Source: Flavobacterium sp. NKUCC04_CG
GTDB taxonomy: Bacteria; Bacteroidota; Bacteroidia; Flavobacteriales; Flavobacteriaceae
Assembly: GCF_019345525.1 (NCBI RefSeq)
Contig: NZ_JAHKRA010000021.1
Coordinates: 1-60,098 of the forward strand
Length of the DNA: 60,098 nucleotides
Direction: 5' to 3'
Positions within the stretch are counted from its first letter, which is position 1; each line of letters starts with the position of its first letter. The translations under genes and the position numbers were made by a program. The notes under the pieces are model-generated. The model was not told where the DNA came from. It was given only the letters and a program-made list of their open reading frames with translations, and did no database searches. Below are positions 29,340 to 39,049 of this stretch, piece after piece.

Positions 29340-30887
29340 ATGGCAACAGTAACAGACCAATTTGGTATTCAAGAGGCATTAAAGCAATTAGGCCTAGCGG
29401 AAATAAATAATGGAACTTCTACTGGTTCTAATACTTTTTCTAACGGGGAGATTCTTGAATCTTATTCACCAGCAACTGGAGAATTAATCGGAAAGGTAAA
29501 AACATCTACAAAAGAAGATTACGCAACAGCGATGACCGCAGCCGAAGAGGCTTTTAAATCATGGAGAATGGTGCCTGCACCAAAACGTGGTGATATCGTT
29601 CGTCAAATCGGAATCGAATTGAGAAAATATAAAGAGCCTTTGGGTAAACTGGTTTCTTATGAAATGGGAAAAAGTTTACAAGAAGGTTTGGGTGAAGTAC
29701 AAGAAATGATTGACATCTGTGATTTTGCAGTAGGTCTTTCGCGTCAGTTGTATGGATTAACCATGCATTCGGAACGTCCGCAACACAGAATGTACGAGCA
29801 ATGGCATCCTTACGGAGTGGTGGGAATTATCTCAGCATTTAACTTTCCAGTGGCTGTATGGAGCTGGAACACCATGTTGGCTTGGGTTTGTGGAGACGTT
29901 TGTATCTGGAAACCGAGTTCAAAAACACCTTTGTGTGGTGTAGCTTGTCAAAACATCGTTTCTAAAGTGTTTAAAGCAAACGATATTCCTGAAGGAGTAA
30001 GCAACTTGGTTATCGGTAATCAATGTGGAGATTTAATCAACAACGACCCTAGAATTCCTTTGGTTTCTTTCACAGGATCTACACGTATCGGTCGTCACGT
30101 ATCTAAAACAGTAGCCGAACGTTTCGGAAATACTATTTTGGAATTAGGTGGAAACAATGCTATTATCGTTTCAGAACATTCAGACATCAGTATGGTGTTG
30201 GTTGGAGCGGTATTCGGAGCAGTTGGAACTGCTGGACAACGTTGTACTTCTACAAGAAGATTAATCATACACGAAAGTGTTTACGATAAAACCGTACAAG
30301 TATTGCAAAGTGCTTATGCTCAATTAAAAATTGGAAATCCATTGGATTCCAACAATCACGTTGGGCCACTAATCGACAAAGCTGCGGTAAACGACTACCT
30401 TAATGCGATTGAAAAAGCCAAACAAGAAGGCGGAAAAATATTGGTAGAAGGCGGTGTATTAGAAGGTAATGGTTACGAAAGTGGCTGTTATGTAAAACCG
30501 TGTATCATCGAAGCTAAAAACGAATTTGAAATCGTACAGGCAGAGACTTTCGCACCGATTTTATACGTGATGAAATACAGTACTATTGAAGAAGCTATTG
30601 CAATTCAAAACGGAGTTCCTCAAGGACTTTCTTCTTCAATCTTTACCAACAACGTTAGAGAAATGGAATTATTCTTATCTCAAGCGGGTTCTGACTGTGG
30701 TATTGCCAATGTAAACATCGGTACATCTGGTGCAGAAATCGGTGGTGCTTTCGGTGGAGAAAAAGAAACTGGTGGTGGACGCGAGTCTGGATCAGATGCT
30801 TGGAAAGCCTATATGAGAAGACAAACCAACACCATTAACTACGGTACGGCTCTTCCATTAGCTCAAGGAATAAAATTTGATTTCTAA
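29340..30887 (+). CDS. amaB: ALDH7-type aldehyde dehydrogenase (aminoadipate semialdehyde/piperideine-6-carboxylate type)
   Basis: 515 aa. NAD-dependent oxidation of an aldehyde; the closest named family is the ALDH7/AmaB group acting on alpha-aminoadipic semialdehyde in lysine breakdown. The catalytic Cys is C302 in GQRCTS and the general base is E268 in ELGGNNAI. The tail KETGGGRESGSDAWKAYMRRQ is typical of ALDH7. Codon choice is simpler and richer in common codons than in its neighbours, suggesting high expression. Substrate is inferred from the family. Confidence 0.85.
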   Translation: MATVTDQFGIQEALKQLGLAEINNGTSTGSNTFSNGEILESYSPATGELIGKVKTSTKEDYATAMTAAEEAFKSWRMVPAPKRGDIVRQIGIELRKYKEPLGKLVSYEMGKSLQEGLGEVQEMIDICDFAVGLSRQLYGLTMHSERPQHRMYEQWHPYGVVGIISAFNFPVAVWSWNTMLAWVCGDVCIWKPSSKTPLCGVACQNIVSKVFKANDIPEGVSNLVIGNQCGDLINNDPRIPLVSFTGSTRIGRHVSKTVAERFGNTILELGGNNAIIVSEHSDISMVLVGAVFGAVGTAGQRCTSTRRLIIHESVYDKTVQVLQSAYAQLKIGNPLDSNNHVGPLIDKAAVNDYLNAIEKAKQEGGKILVEGGVLEGNGYESGCYVKPCIIEAKNEFEIVQAETFAPILYVMKYSTIEEAIAIQNGVPQGLSSSIFTNNVREMELFLSQAGSDCGIANVNIGTSGAEIGGAFGGEKETGGGRESGSDAWKAYMRRQTNTINYGTALPLAQGIKFDF

Positions 30888-30941
30888 GATATTAGAATAC
30901 AAGCATTTATTGATAAAATAAAGCTTTAAAACCACTCCTTT

Positions 30942-30977
30942 AAAAAAGAGAGACTCCAATGGAGTCTCTCTTTTTTT
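30942..30977 (+). terminator. Strong intrinsic terminator after amaB
   Basis: aaaaaagagagactcc (30942-30957) pairs perfectly with ggagtctctctttttt (30961-30976), loop aat, followed by T. It ends the transcript about 55 bp past the stop. The rest of 30978-31186 is AT-rich and shows no gene. Confidence 0.92.
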
Positions 30978-31186
30978 GTATAAATATTTTCATACAACCA
31001 ATATCGTGCTGTAAATCAACATATTACAACAAGATTAAATTCCAATTGTAGAAAAACTTTAGCAGCAATACCGCATTTATAAATGACGGTATTTCATATC
31101 CCTTTAATTTTTTACATTTGATTTTACTGCAAAGCCATCCCCCCCCATTTGCTCTAACCATTTATTAATTGCAAAAACGCCGTAAA

Positions 31187-31423
31187 ATGAAAAAAAAATT
31201 AATAGCAACCCTAGTTTTTTTTGCATTATGCTGTTCGCCTACAAATGCAAGTAGCTTAATTGTTGAAACCCATTTAGTCTATACCGCCTTAGCCACACCT
31301 TGTACCGATCAATGGATTCATGATATAGAGGTGATGCAAGAAGTAAATGGATTGGATTTCGAAGTGGCATCCAGAATAGCGGATGCTTTCTTTTTTGAAT
31401 GTTTAGAACTTTACTACCGCTAG
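31187..31423 (+). CDS. Small secreted protein
   Basis: 78 aa from ATG 31187 (an upstream TTG at 31169 is less likely). MKKKLIATLVFFALCCSPTNA is a plausible Sec signal peptide, leaving a mature part of about 57 residues with Cys in ATPCTDQW and FECLELYY that could form a disulfide. I do not recognise the family. It lies directly before a GLPGLI protein and a TonB-dependent receptor in the same direction, so it may be part of that unit. Confidence 0.55.
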   Translation: MKKKLIATLVFFALCCSPTNASSLIVETHLVYTALATPCTDQWIHDIEVMQEVNGLDFEVASRIADAFFFECLELYYR

Positions 31424-31455
31424 TTAAATTAATATCCTTCACTAAAACAATCATT

Positions 31456-32160
31456 GTGAAAACACATATTATCAAACTATTCTGTATACTCTCCCTCAGT
31501 GGTCTAGCACAGACTCACCATATTGCCTATTATAACATCCAATACCACTTCGAGCATACAGACAACAAGGCTTCGACTCGTTTCAAATCGGTTTTTGAAG
31601 ACGCCAAAAGACATGAAGATGAGGTAAAATTGCGATTGATTTTCAACAAAGAAACCGCCGTTTTTGAAATGCTTACAGCCAATCGAAATTCGCAAAATGA
31701 TTTTTCACATAGCCTGTGCAACTGTGAAAAAACAGTATTTATGTCGGTTCCAGAAAACAGTATTAGGCATCATAATTCGGCCCAGCCAGTTTTGGGAATA
31801 AAGCAAGATCACTACTTACTGACCGAGGACTTATATAGCGATTGGAAACTTCACAATGAAGTCAAAAAAATCAATGAATATACCAGCTATAAAGCCACTA
31901 AAACAGTTACAGAACCCAATGGCAGGAGTTTTTTAATCACGGCCTGGTATACTCCTGAATTTCCATTTCCCTTTGGACCCGCAAACTACGGGGGACTGCC
32001 CGGCCTTATTGTACAAATTCAAAAGGGCAGTACTATGTTTGTCTTATCCAAAATAGAATTTGACAGAACAATTTCCCTGCCTACACCAGATACTAGAGGA
32101 GAAGTCATCAGCACGGAAGCCTACTCCAAGCTGATTCATGCGTTAATAAAAAACAAATGA
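31456..32160 (+). CDS. GLPGLI family protein
   Basis: 234 aa from GTG 31456, which gives signal peptide VKTHIIKLFCILSLSGLAQ and avoids the overlap of the longer frame starting at 31399. The family motif is present (FGPANYGGLPGLIVQIQKG). GLPGLI proteins are periplasmic proteins of Bacteroidetes of unknown function, commonly next to a TonB-dependent receptor, as here at 32309. The two probably share a transcript despite a 148-bp gap. Confidence 0.85.
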   Translation: MKTHIIKLFCILSLSGLAQTHHIAYYNIQYHFEHTDNKASTRFKSVFEDAKRHEDEVKLRLIFNKETAVFEMLTANRNSQNDFSHSLCNCEKTVFMSVPENSIRHHNSAQPVLGIKQDHYLLTEDLYSDWKLHNEVKKINEYTSYKATKTVTEPNGRSFLITAWYTPEFPFPFGPANYGGLPGLIVQIQKGSTMFVLSKIEFDRTISLPTPDTRGEVISTEAYSKLIHALIKNK

Positions 32161-32308
32161 ACAATCCTTAATGAACCTAAACCATTCTAAGATTGTCCAA
32201 CTAGGAATTTATATTTAGCGACTAAAACAGTAATCTAGACAAAATATTCTTTAAAAAGACCGCAATATCGGTCCTTAGTTACACTAGAAATCCCAAATCA
32301 AATGTTTT

Positions 32309-34963
32309 TTGAAACCAACCTTACTATTTCTATTACTTCTCTTAGTCACTGACAGCCTTGCACAGACCTTAACTGGCAACATTAAAACAACTTCTGGTGA
32401 GATATTACAAAACACCAATATTATTGCCCGAGAAAAAAAAGGGAAAAAGGAGATTAAATATGCCACAGCAGATAATCTGGGACGCTATAAACTAAATCTA
32501 GAAAAAGAAAGTAACTATACTATTACCGTAAACCATATCGGGTTTGAAGGACAGTCGCTCGACTACAGCTATAAAAATCCCATTACTACTCATGATTTCA
32601 TACTTTCTCAAAAAAGCGACACCATAAAGGAAATTATTATCGCTTATAAATACCAACCGCTGGCAGTTAAAAAAGACACGCTAATTTACGATATAGCTGC
32701 TTTTATGAACGGTAGCGAACGCAAGTTAAAAGATCAATTATCAAAATTACCCGGTATGGAAGTTACCGACGATGGGCACGTTATCGTAAATGGTAAAAAG
32801 GTTACCCATTTTTTAGTCGAAGGCAATCGTTTTTTTGGAGGAGGGACCAAGTTAGGCGTCGAAAACATCCCTGCTGATGCCGTTAGTCAAGTAGAAGTTA
32901 TCGATCATTTTACAGAGGCAGCCCACATGAAGGAAGTAGCCGGATCTGATGAACTAGCTATGAATATCAAATTAAAAGAAGGCAAGAAAAATTTGGGTTT
33001 TGGCGATTTACGGATGGGTTTGGGTAATCCGCACTTTTTCGAAACTCATAGCTCGGTATTCTATTTCACCCCAAAACTCAACTGGAGTACCATAGCAAAC
33101 GCAAACAACTCAGGCTTAGAAGTACTTAAACACGAGGATATACTGCGTTTTAATGCCGACCATAGCCTTTATCTTAGAAATGATAAACAGCATCAACGGA
33201 TTAATTTCAATACTGTGAATGTACAGCGTCACGACGCCTTGAAAAATAAAAATCAATTTATCTCTACAGATTTTCGTTATTCCTTTCATGATAAATGGGA
33301 GATACAAGCCTTATTCTTTTTCAACAAAAACTGGTTGACTACAAAATCCGACTATGCCATACAATATCTTAAATCCGACAACAGTACTTTTGAAAATCGC
33401 ACAACTGATTCCAACAATAAGCATCATCTTACCTCTGGTAAACTCACTACATCTTATCAACAAAATCAGCAGACCACTTTTAAATATAACTTTCACTTTG
33501 CCGTAAATTCTAATTTTAAAGAAGATTACTTATTCACCTTAACGAATTCATCAGAAAAAAGTCTAAACTCATCCATGGAAGCTGATCAGTTTACCCTATC
33601 ACAATTGTTCGAATTTCATAAAACCATAGGTAAAAAGAACAAAACAAGCCTCGCTATCTCACAGACGTATAACAGCGAAGTACCGAATCAAAACTGGCTT
33701 TCAAATCAATCCTTTTTAAACTCTCATATCCCATGGACTACCGCCCAATCCTATGGCTTAAGCGAACTTAAAAAAGTCAATCAAAACAACATTCATCTAA
33801 ACGCCAAACACTATTGGATAATAGGCATAAAACACCATGTTTATACCACCTTGGGTTATCTTTCAAACAATACCCTACTCGATATTACTACTGCATATCT
33901 TGACAAGGAATCCTGGATCGATCTAGAGGATTTTGGTTTTGGAGATCGCATTAATTATTCGCTCAACAATCCCTATCTTGGACTGGAATACAAGTTTTTA
34001 TATAAAAAATTCACCACAACTTTAGGGCTGTTTATTCATCACTATCAATTGAAAAACCAATACCCAGCAGCTCAAATTGTTTCTTCCCAAAACACCCTTG
34101 AGCCGGAATTAAAATTCGAATATGAATTGACCAAATCCGAAGGAATCACTTTAAATTATCGTTTGAAAAACAATTATCTAAATGCCGAAAATTATACCAC
34201 TTCCTGGCGTATTAATTCTTTTAACTCTCTTTTTAAAGGGCATACAGAACTTCAACAATTACAGTACCAGCAAATGAATCTACGTTACAGAAAACTCAAT
34301 ACCTATTCCGGATTGAACATGTATTTACTTGCGAGTTTAAACCGGAAAAATAAAAACATACGCAATCAGTTAACGCTAATTGGAGTTGATCAATTTTATG
34401 AAGCCTCTACTAGCGATCGACCCGACACCAATTGGTCTTTGTCCACATTCGGAAGTATGCCTTTTAATAAAATTGAAATTCGATTAAACGGCTCGCTAAA
34501 TTTTAGTAGGTATACCCAGGTAACCAATACTGTAGAAATTGCCTCAAAAAGAAATACTCAGCAAATTGGTGTAGGTCTCAAAACCTTGGCAAAAGAGATT
34601 CCCACGATAGAACTTCACTATAACAAATCTTTCCAACAACTGATTAGTAATTTTGACAACAGCGCAAACATGGATTACTTCCTGATAAGAATAAAAACCA
34701 AAATCCTCAAAAACGGCATATTTACAACCGATTACAATTGGCAAAAAAACGCCATTGGTTCAGATAAAACCCACTCAAATACCGTTAATACCTATTTAGA
34801 GTTTCAAAAGAAAAACAGCCCTTGGACTTTTATGATTAAAGGCAGTAATCTTCTGAACGTTGGAACTATAACCAAAATTCGTTTTAGCGATTTTATGGTT
34901 GAGAATCAAAATACTTATGTGCTCCCTAGAATCGTTCTGTTTTCCGTTCAATATAACTTATAG
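32309..34963 (+). CDS. TonB-dependent receptor-like outer membrane protein
   Basis: 884 aa. The start is TTG at 32309, giving signal peptide MKPTLLFLLLLLVTDSLAQ. An N-terminal carboxypeptidase-regulatory-like domain (~20-100, LTGNIKTTSGEILQNTNI) is followed by a plug (LKDQLSKLPGMEVTDDG, VSQVEVIDHF) and a long beta-barrel ending in VLFSVQYNL, an outer-membrane-type aromatic end. It is of the group found next to GLPGLI genes; the substrate is unknown and no clear TonB box can be named. Confidence 0.82.
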   Translation: MKPTLLFLLLLLVTDSLAQTLTGNIKTTSGEILQNTNIIAREKKGKKEIKYATADNLGRYKLNLEKESNYTITVNHIGFEGQSLDYSYKNPITTHDFILSQKSDTIKEIIIAYKYQPLAVKKDTLIYDIAAFMNGSERKLKDQLSKLPGMEVTDDGHVIVNGKKVTHFLVEGNRFFGGGTKLGVENIPADAVSQVEVIDHFTEAAHMKEVAGSDELAMNIKLKEGKKNLGFGDLRMGLGNPHFFETHSSVFYFTPKLNWSTIANANNSGLEVLKHEDILRFNADHSLYLRNDKQHQRINFNTVNVQRHDALKNKNQFISTDFRYSFHDKWEIQALFFFNKNWLTTKSDYAIQYLKSDNSTFENRTTDSNNKHHLTSGKLTTSYQQNQQTTFKYNFHFAVNSNFKEDYLFTLTNSSEKSLNSSMEADQFTLSQLFEFHKTIGKKNKTSLAISQTYNSEVPNQNWLSNQSFLNSHIPWTTAQSYGLSELKKVNQNNIHLNAKHYWIIGIKHHVYTTLGYLSNNTLLDITTAYLDKESWIDLEDFGFGDRINYSLNNPYLGLEYKFLYKKFTTTLGLFIHHYQLKNQYPAAQIVSSQNTLEPELKFEYELTKSEGITLNYRLKNNYLNAENYTTSWRINSFNSLFKGHTELQQLQYQQMNLRYRKLNTYSGLNMYLLASLNRKNKNIRNQLTLIGVDQFYEASTSDRPDTNWSLSTFGSMPFNKIEIRLNGSLNFSRYTQVTNTVEIASKRNTQQIGVGLKTLAKEIPTIELHYNKSFQQLISNFDNSANMDYFLIRIKTKILKNGIFTTDYNWQKNAIGSDKTHSNTVNTYLEFQKKNSPWTFMIKGSNLLNVGTITKIRFSDFMVENQNTYVLPRIVLFSVQYNL

Positions 34964-35128
34964 CAACGTTCCTTAATACTTAGATAATTAAACCAATCTG
35001 ATCGAGATGCATCTATTTGCACCAATCTTATTGTTACTCAAAATACGGGAGCCCCACCAAGGACGAGTTTTTACAAAACGGGAAAACCTCCCATATCTGC
35101 GCGCGCGCCTAAAGGAAGGAAATGCTAT

Positions 35129-35168
35129 AAAACAAAAAGAGGCCGCCCCAAGGCCGCCTCTTTGTTTT
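35129..35168 (-). terminator. Terminator of the barrel-protein gene
   Basis: gaggc-gcc pairs with ggc-gcctc (35139-35160, one C-C mismatch, loop ccaa), flanked by complementary aaaacaaa / tttgtttt. It lies 18 bp past the stop codon at 35187 on the minus strand. The gap 34964-35128 holds nothing else I can identify. Confidence 0.75.
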
Positions 35169-35186
35169 GTCTAAAACTATTAGTTA

Positions 35187-35738
35187 CTAAAAACGGTAAC
35201 CAATAGTAACTCCAGCATTCATCTCTATCGCCATAAAGCGGTCGTTAACATCCTCACTAAAATTTCTTCCGATGTTTGCAAAAGGTTGAATGGTAAACGA
35301 ATCGTTCTTCACCCATTTATAACCAATTCCAATTCCTACAATAACGCTGTTCATATCTGTAGTTTCAGTAACTAATACGTCTTCTCTCCATTTGTCCTCT
35401 TCAAAATCGCCAAAACGGTATTTTAAAAACGGCGATACCGAATAACCCGAACCATTTTCTCCGTTTTTTCCTCCAAAATAGAAGTTATACGATGCCGCTA
35501 CACTAGTAGTACTAAATTTTTTCCCCTTGCTCTTGCTTTCTGGATAATAGGAGAAACGATCGTTTAAATAAAGATCCACCCCAACAGACTGGTCTCTATC
35601 GATAAAATGCTCGTAACCCAATTCCACCGATTTCATGATGATCGTATTCAAAATGTTGTATTTTACTTCATTAACAGCCTGTGCTTGAGCCGTTATGCTT
35701 CCACCAATTAGAAGCAAGACAAGTATTAATCTTTTCAT
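35187..35738 (-). CDS. Outer membrane beta-barrel protein (DUF3575-like)
   Basis: 183 aa. Signal peptide MKRLILVLLLIGGSITAQAQ, then alternating beta strands (VELGYEHFI, VGVDLYLNDRF, VAASYNFYFG, VSPFLKYRFG) and a C-terminal VTIGYRF ending in Phe, as in porin-type barrels. The family is a small 8-stranded barrel of unknown role. It is transcribed alone between two terminator-like regions. Confidence 0.75.
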   Translation of the reverse strand: MKRLILVLLLIGGSITAQAQAVNEVKYNILNTIIMKSVELGYEHFIDRDQSVGVDLYLNDRFSYYPESKSKGKKFSTTSVAASYNFYFGGKNGENGSGYSVSPFLKYRFGDFEEDKWREDVLVTETTDMNSVIVGIGIGYKWVKNDSFTIQPFANIGRNFSEDVNDRFMAIEMNAGVTIGYRF

Positions 35739-35879
35739 AGTAGTTTGTTTTTATGCAAATATAGAGAAACCTTCTATTAAATCCCTCGAATCGCCCTTGG
35801 CAATTTTAGCGATTAAACCCTTAAACTGGCTAATAGCAACGAAATACAGTGACTTTTCTAAAGTTAGAAGTACATGAAT

Positions 35880-36635
35880 TTAAGAAGAAATGGGTGTTAA
35901 AATCGCATTTCTCCCAATTTCATCGGGATAAAGATCGGGTAAGAAATCGCTCTGCCAAAATTCTTTGGACTCGATATCCATCGCACTTATACAACCCTTA
36001 AATGCAGCTCCGGTATCTACATTCCATACCCCTGCACTATACATGGGCACCGTGGACCCAAAATGAGTTACGGGTGTATGTCCGATAAAAATTTCCGAGT
36101 AAATTTTCAAACGCTTAGGATAAGTCAAATGTTCTCGATCCAATTCGGGATTAATACTCAAAGCGGTTTCCCACAAGGTACGATCCCAACGGAAATATTC
36201 TTTAAAAAATTCGTAATCCACTCCCTTTTGATTGGTAAAACCCGCATGTATAAACAAACGCTGTTGTTCGTCAATATAATAATCGCGCAATTGTTCAAAA
36301 AACGCGGTGTGTTCTTGTCTTTTTGCCTCAGACACTGCCGTATAAGCCTCAACGGAGGCTTTTCCGCCATTATTCAACCAAGGACCACGTACTTCGCCTG
36401 TCTTTAACCAATGCAGCAACAGGGACTCGTGATTGCCCCCTATAAAAATACACGTTTGGCGTTTGGCTAAGTCCATTAGATAATCGACCACTTTGGGTGA
36501 TTCGCTCCAACCGTCCACATAATCCCCTAAAAAAATAAGCCGATCACTAGCCGTGAGTTGAGCCCTTTCTAAAACTTGAATCAACGCACGAAAACCACCG
36601 TGAATATCTCCTATAACCAAAATTCTATTCTTCAT
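35880..36635 (-). CDS. Serine/threonine phosphatase-type metallophosphoesterase
   Basis: 251 aa. The calcineurin-type metal motifs are all present: GDIHGG near residue 9, GDYVDGW near 37, GNHES near 67, HAGF near 135 and GHTP near 195. The family includes PrpA/ApaH-like bacterial phosphatases. Its start codon lies inside the end of the upstream AlbA_2 gene (11-bp overlap), so the two are co-expressed. Substrate unknown. Confidence 0.9.
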   Translation of the reverse strand: MKNRILVIGDIHGGFRALIQVLERAQLTASDRLIFLGDYVDGWSESPKVVDYLMDLAKRQTCIFIGGNHESLLLHWLKTGEVRGPWLNNGGKASVEAYTAVSEAKRQEHTAFFEQLRDYYIDEQQRLFIHAGFTNQKGVDYEFFKEYFRWDRTLWETALSINPELDREHLTYPKRLKIYSEIFIGHTPVTHFGSTVPMYSAGVWNVDTGAAFKGCISAMDIESKEFWQSDFLPDLYPDEIGRNAILTPISS

Positions 36636-37770
36636 TAACTTCGTATTTCACTTTACGCAAGATACGCATTACTTCTTTAAAGGAATTGTAAACCACTTCG
36701 TTTTTATACTCTTTCAGTAGGTTTTTTGCCTGAATCAACTCGTCCTTAGCCGACTCAAAATTGTTTAAATAACAAATCATCATCGTTTGGGGCAGCTGTA
36801 GCAAGTCGCGCTCTTCCGAACGGTTCAATATGGTTTTCTGACGCAGCTTTTCAATCAATTGTAAATTGGCCTGATAAATGTGTCGCAACAATCTCGGATT
36901 GTATTTAGGCGGTATAAACAACAGCTTGTTTTTCATGGTATAGGAGCCGTTTTCGTAAAAATGCAACACCAGTCGTTCGAATGGGTAATACGTTGTAGCA
37001 TCCTTAAGTCCCAAACGCAAATATTCGGTAATGATAAATTCATCTTTCGTATATTCTATGGTTACCGCATCAAAGGCGGAATAAAACAGTTTAATCTGCT
37101 CGTTGATCAATTCGATATCGACTCGCGAATAAAATATCAACTCGCGAATTTTAAACGGTTTTCCAGCCCAGCACACCACAAAAAACTCTTTAAACACATG
37201 ATAATCGGATTTCATATCTTTATGCGTAAGTGTCACAAAGCTCACTACACTATCCAGAATGTGATTGAGGTTGTTACGAGAAATCTTCTCTATACTTTCG
37301 ACTATATCTTGATTATTGTTTATTTTCGGCAGTACATCGGGAACAGAATTACTGCCCATTCGACTAAAAAAAGTAGCCGGAGAAATGGTGTAAATCGCTT
37401 TTTTAAAATGTGAAATCCCCTTTTTAGGCCGTATGGTGACCAAACCCACGACGCGGTCTTGGGGTAAATCGGGAAAGGGAACATTTTCGTATTGGATGCT
37501 AGGAGGATTATCTAGAAAAGCATTGACTAGGTTTTGAATTTTACTGTCGTCATAAAACTCAGTTCCAACAATTAAATTGTCTTCATCCTCGATTCCCACC
37601 ACTAAAAAGGAGTTGTTTTTGGGATTGGAATTCGACAGAGCACATACGTGTTTAAGAAACTTTGCTTTGCCTTCTTTGGTGTGTAAATTGAGCTGTCTCT
37701 TTTTGTCGTAAAAGCTATTCTCATCGTGATGAGACAATAAATTTCTAATAAGCAATCTCTTGTTAATCAC
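36625..37770 (-). CDS. AlbA_2 (Schlafen-like) domain protein
   Basis: 381 aa. Residues ~30-140 fit the AlbA_2/Schlafen DNA- or RNA-binding domain (FLKHVCALSNSNPKNNSFLVVGIED and GLVTIRPKKG). The C-terminal ~230 residues are mostly alpha-helical with no clear domain. Its end overlaps the phosphatase gene by 11 bp. It is transcribed divergently from the MoxR-Bat operon, with about 170 bp between. Function unknown. Confidence 0.75.
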   Translation of the reverse strand: MINKRLLIRNLLSHHDENSFYDKKRQLNLHTKEGKAKFLKHVCALSNSNPKNNSFLVVGIEDEDNLIVGTEFYDDSKIQNLVNAFLDNPPSIQYENVPFPDLPQDRVVGLVTIRPKKGISHFKKAIYTISPATFFSRMGSNSVPDVLPKINNNQDIVESIEKISRNNLNHILDSVVSFVTLTHKDMKSDYHVFKEFFVVCWAGKPFKIRELIFYSRVDIELINEQIKLFYSAFDAVTIEYTKDEFIITEYLRLGLKDATTYYPFERLVLHFYENGSYTMKNKLLFIPPKYNPRLLRHIYQANLQLIEKLRQKTILNRSEERDLLQLPQTMMICYLNNFESAKDELIQAKNLLKEYKNEVVYNSFKEVMRILRKVKYEVNEE

Positions 37771-37938
37771 AACATTTATTTTTTAAACCTTAAAAATATA
37801 AAAAGAATTTCATAAATGAGACCTAATGATCTGCTATAGGCGAAATATTTAACCTATTATTAACAAGGAAAAAGTAAATATTTTTTGAATTTGCGGCAAC
37901 TAAAACAACTAAGCATTTATTGTACAAAGATAATAGAT

Positions 37939-38943
37939 ATGGAAGCTACTGAAAACACGCACGATATTCGCGCATTAAATGAGAAAATCGAAAGAGAAAG
38001 CGCTTTTATAGATTTGCTATCCCTCGAGATGAACAAGGCTATTGTGGGTCAAAAACACATGATAGACCGATTGCTAATCGGCTTATTGGGTCAAGGACAT
38101 ATTTTACTGGAAGGTGTACCTGGACTAGCCAAGACGCTTGCCATCAATACACTGGCTAAAGCGGTTCACGGTTCTTTTAGCAGAATTCAGTTTACACCGG
38201 ATTTACTTCCTGCCGATGTGGTGGGAACCATGATTTACAACATTAAAGAAAATGACTTCTCGATTCGTAAAGGTCCTATTTTCGCCAATTTCATCTTAGC
38301 CGATGAGATTAACCGTGCTCCAGCCAAGGTACAATCGGCACTTTTGGAAGCGATGCAAGAGAAACAAGTGACCATTAGCGACGAAACTTTTCCGCTCGAT
38401 CGACCTTTTTTAGTTATGGCTACGCAAAATCCAGTTGAACAAGAGGGAACTTATCCGTTACCAGAAGCTCAAATGGACCGTTTTATGCTGAAAACAGTAA
38501 TCGATTATCCTAAATTGGAAGAAGAACGTCAAATTATCAGACAGAATCTTTCCGGTGCCAAGATTACGATTAACCCGGTAGTATCCTTAGATCAAATTGC
38601 TCGTGCTCAAGCAGCGGTTCGCGAAGTATATATGGATGAGAAAATTGAAAAATATATTTTGGACATCGTTTTTGCTACGCGTTATCCAGAACAATTTAGA
38701 TTGGAAAAATTAAAACCATTGATCAGTTTTGGAGCTTCGCCTAGGGGAAGTATTAACCTGTCAATGGCTGCCAAATGTTATGCTTTTATTAGAAAAAGGG
38801 GGTATGTGATTCCAGAAGATGTTCGAGCTGTAGTTATTGATGTACTTCGCCATAGAGTAGGTGTTACTTACGAAGCAGAAGCAGAAAACATTACTTCAGT
38901 CGATATTATCAATCAAATTGTCAACGAGGTAGAAGTGCCTTAG
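37939..38943 (+). CDS. MoxR-family AAA+ ATPase
   Basis: 334 aa from ATG 37939 (an upstream TTG at 37885 is less likely). Walker A is GVPGLAKT and Walker B LADEINRAP; sensor and arginine-finger regions lie in TQNPVEQEGTYPLPEAQMDRF (in parts) and ASPRGS. MoxR ATPases act as chaperones for von Willebrand A domain proteins. Here it heads the Bat operon, whose BatA and BatB are such proteins. Confidence 0.95.
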   Translation: MEATENTHDIRALNEKIERESAFIDLLSLEMNKAIVGQKHMIDRLLIGLLGQGHILLEGVPGLAKTLAINTLAKAVHGSFSRIQFTPDLLPADVVGTMIYNIKENDFSIRKGPIFANFILADEINRAPAKVQSALLEAMQEKQVTISDETFPLDRPFLVMATQNPVEQEGTYPLPEAQMDRFMLKTVIDYPKLEEERQIIRQNLSGAKITINPVVSLDQIARAQAAVREVYMDEKIEKYILDIVFATRYPEQFRLEKLKPLISFGASPRGSINLSMAAKCYAFIRKRGYVIPEDVRAVVIDVLRHRVGVTYEAEAENITSVDIINQIVNEVEVP

Positions 38944-39049
38944 TCAATGGCTTTGCCCAACACTTAATCTTTCCCTATTTGCCTTCTAATATTAATACGG
39001 GAGTTAGATAGGGTTATTGAGGTTTGAATAATTTTCATCAGATTCGCAA

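Noticed and set aside
35097..35108. Short alternating gcgcgcgc run near 35,100
   Set aside because: A brief CG alternation in an intergenic region; too short to support Z-DNA or a functional site.
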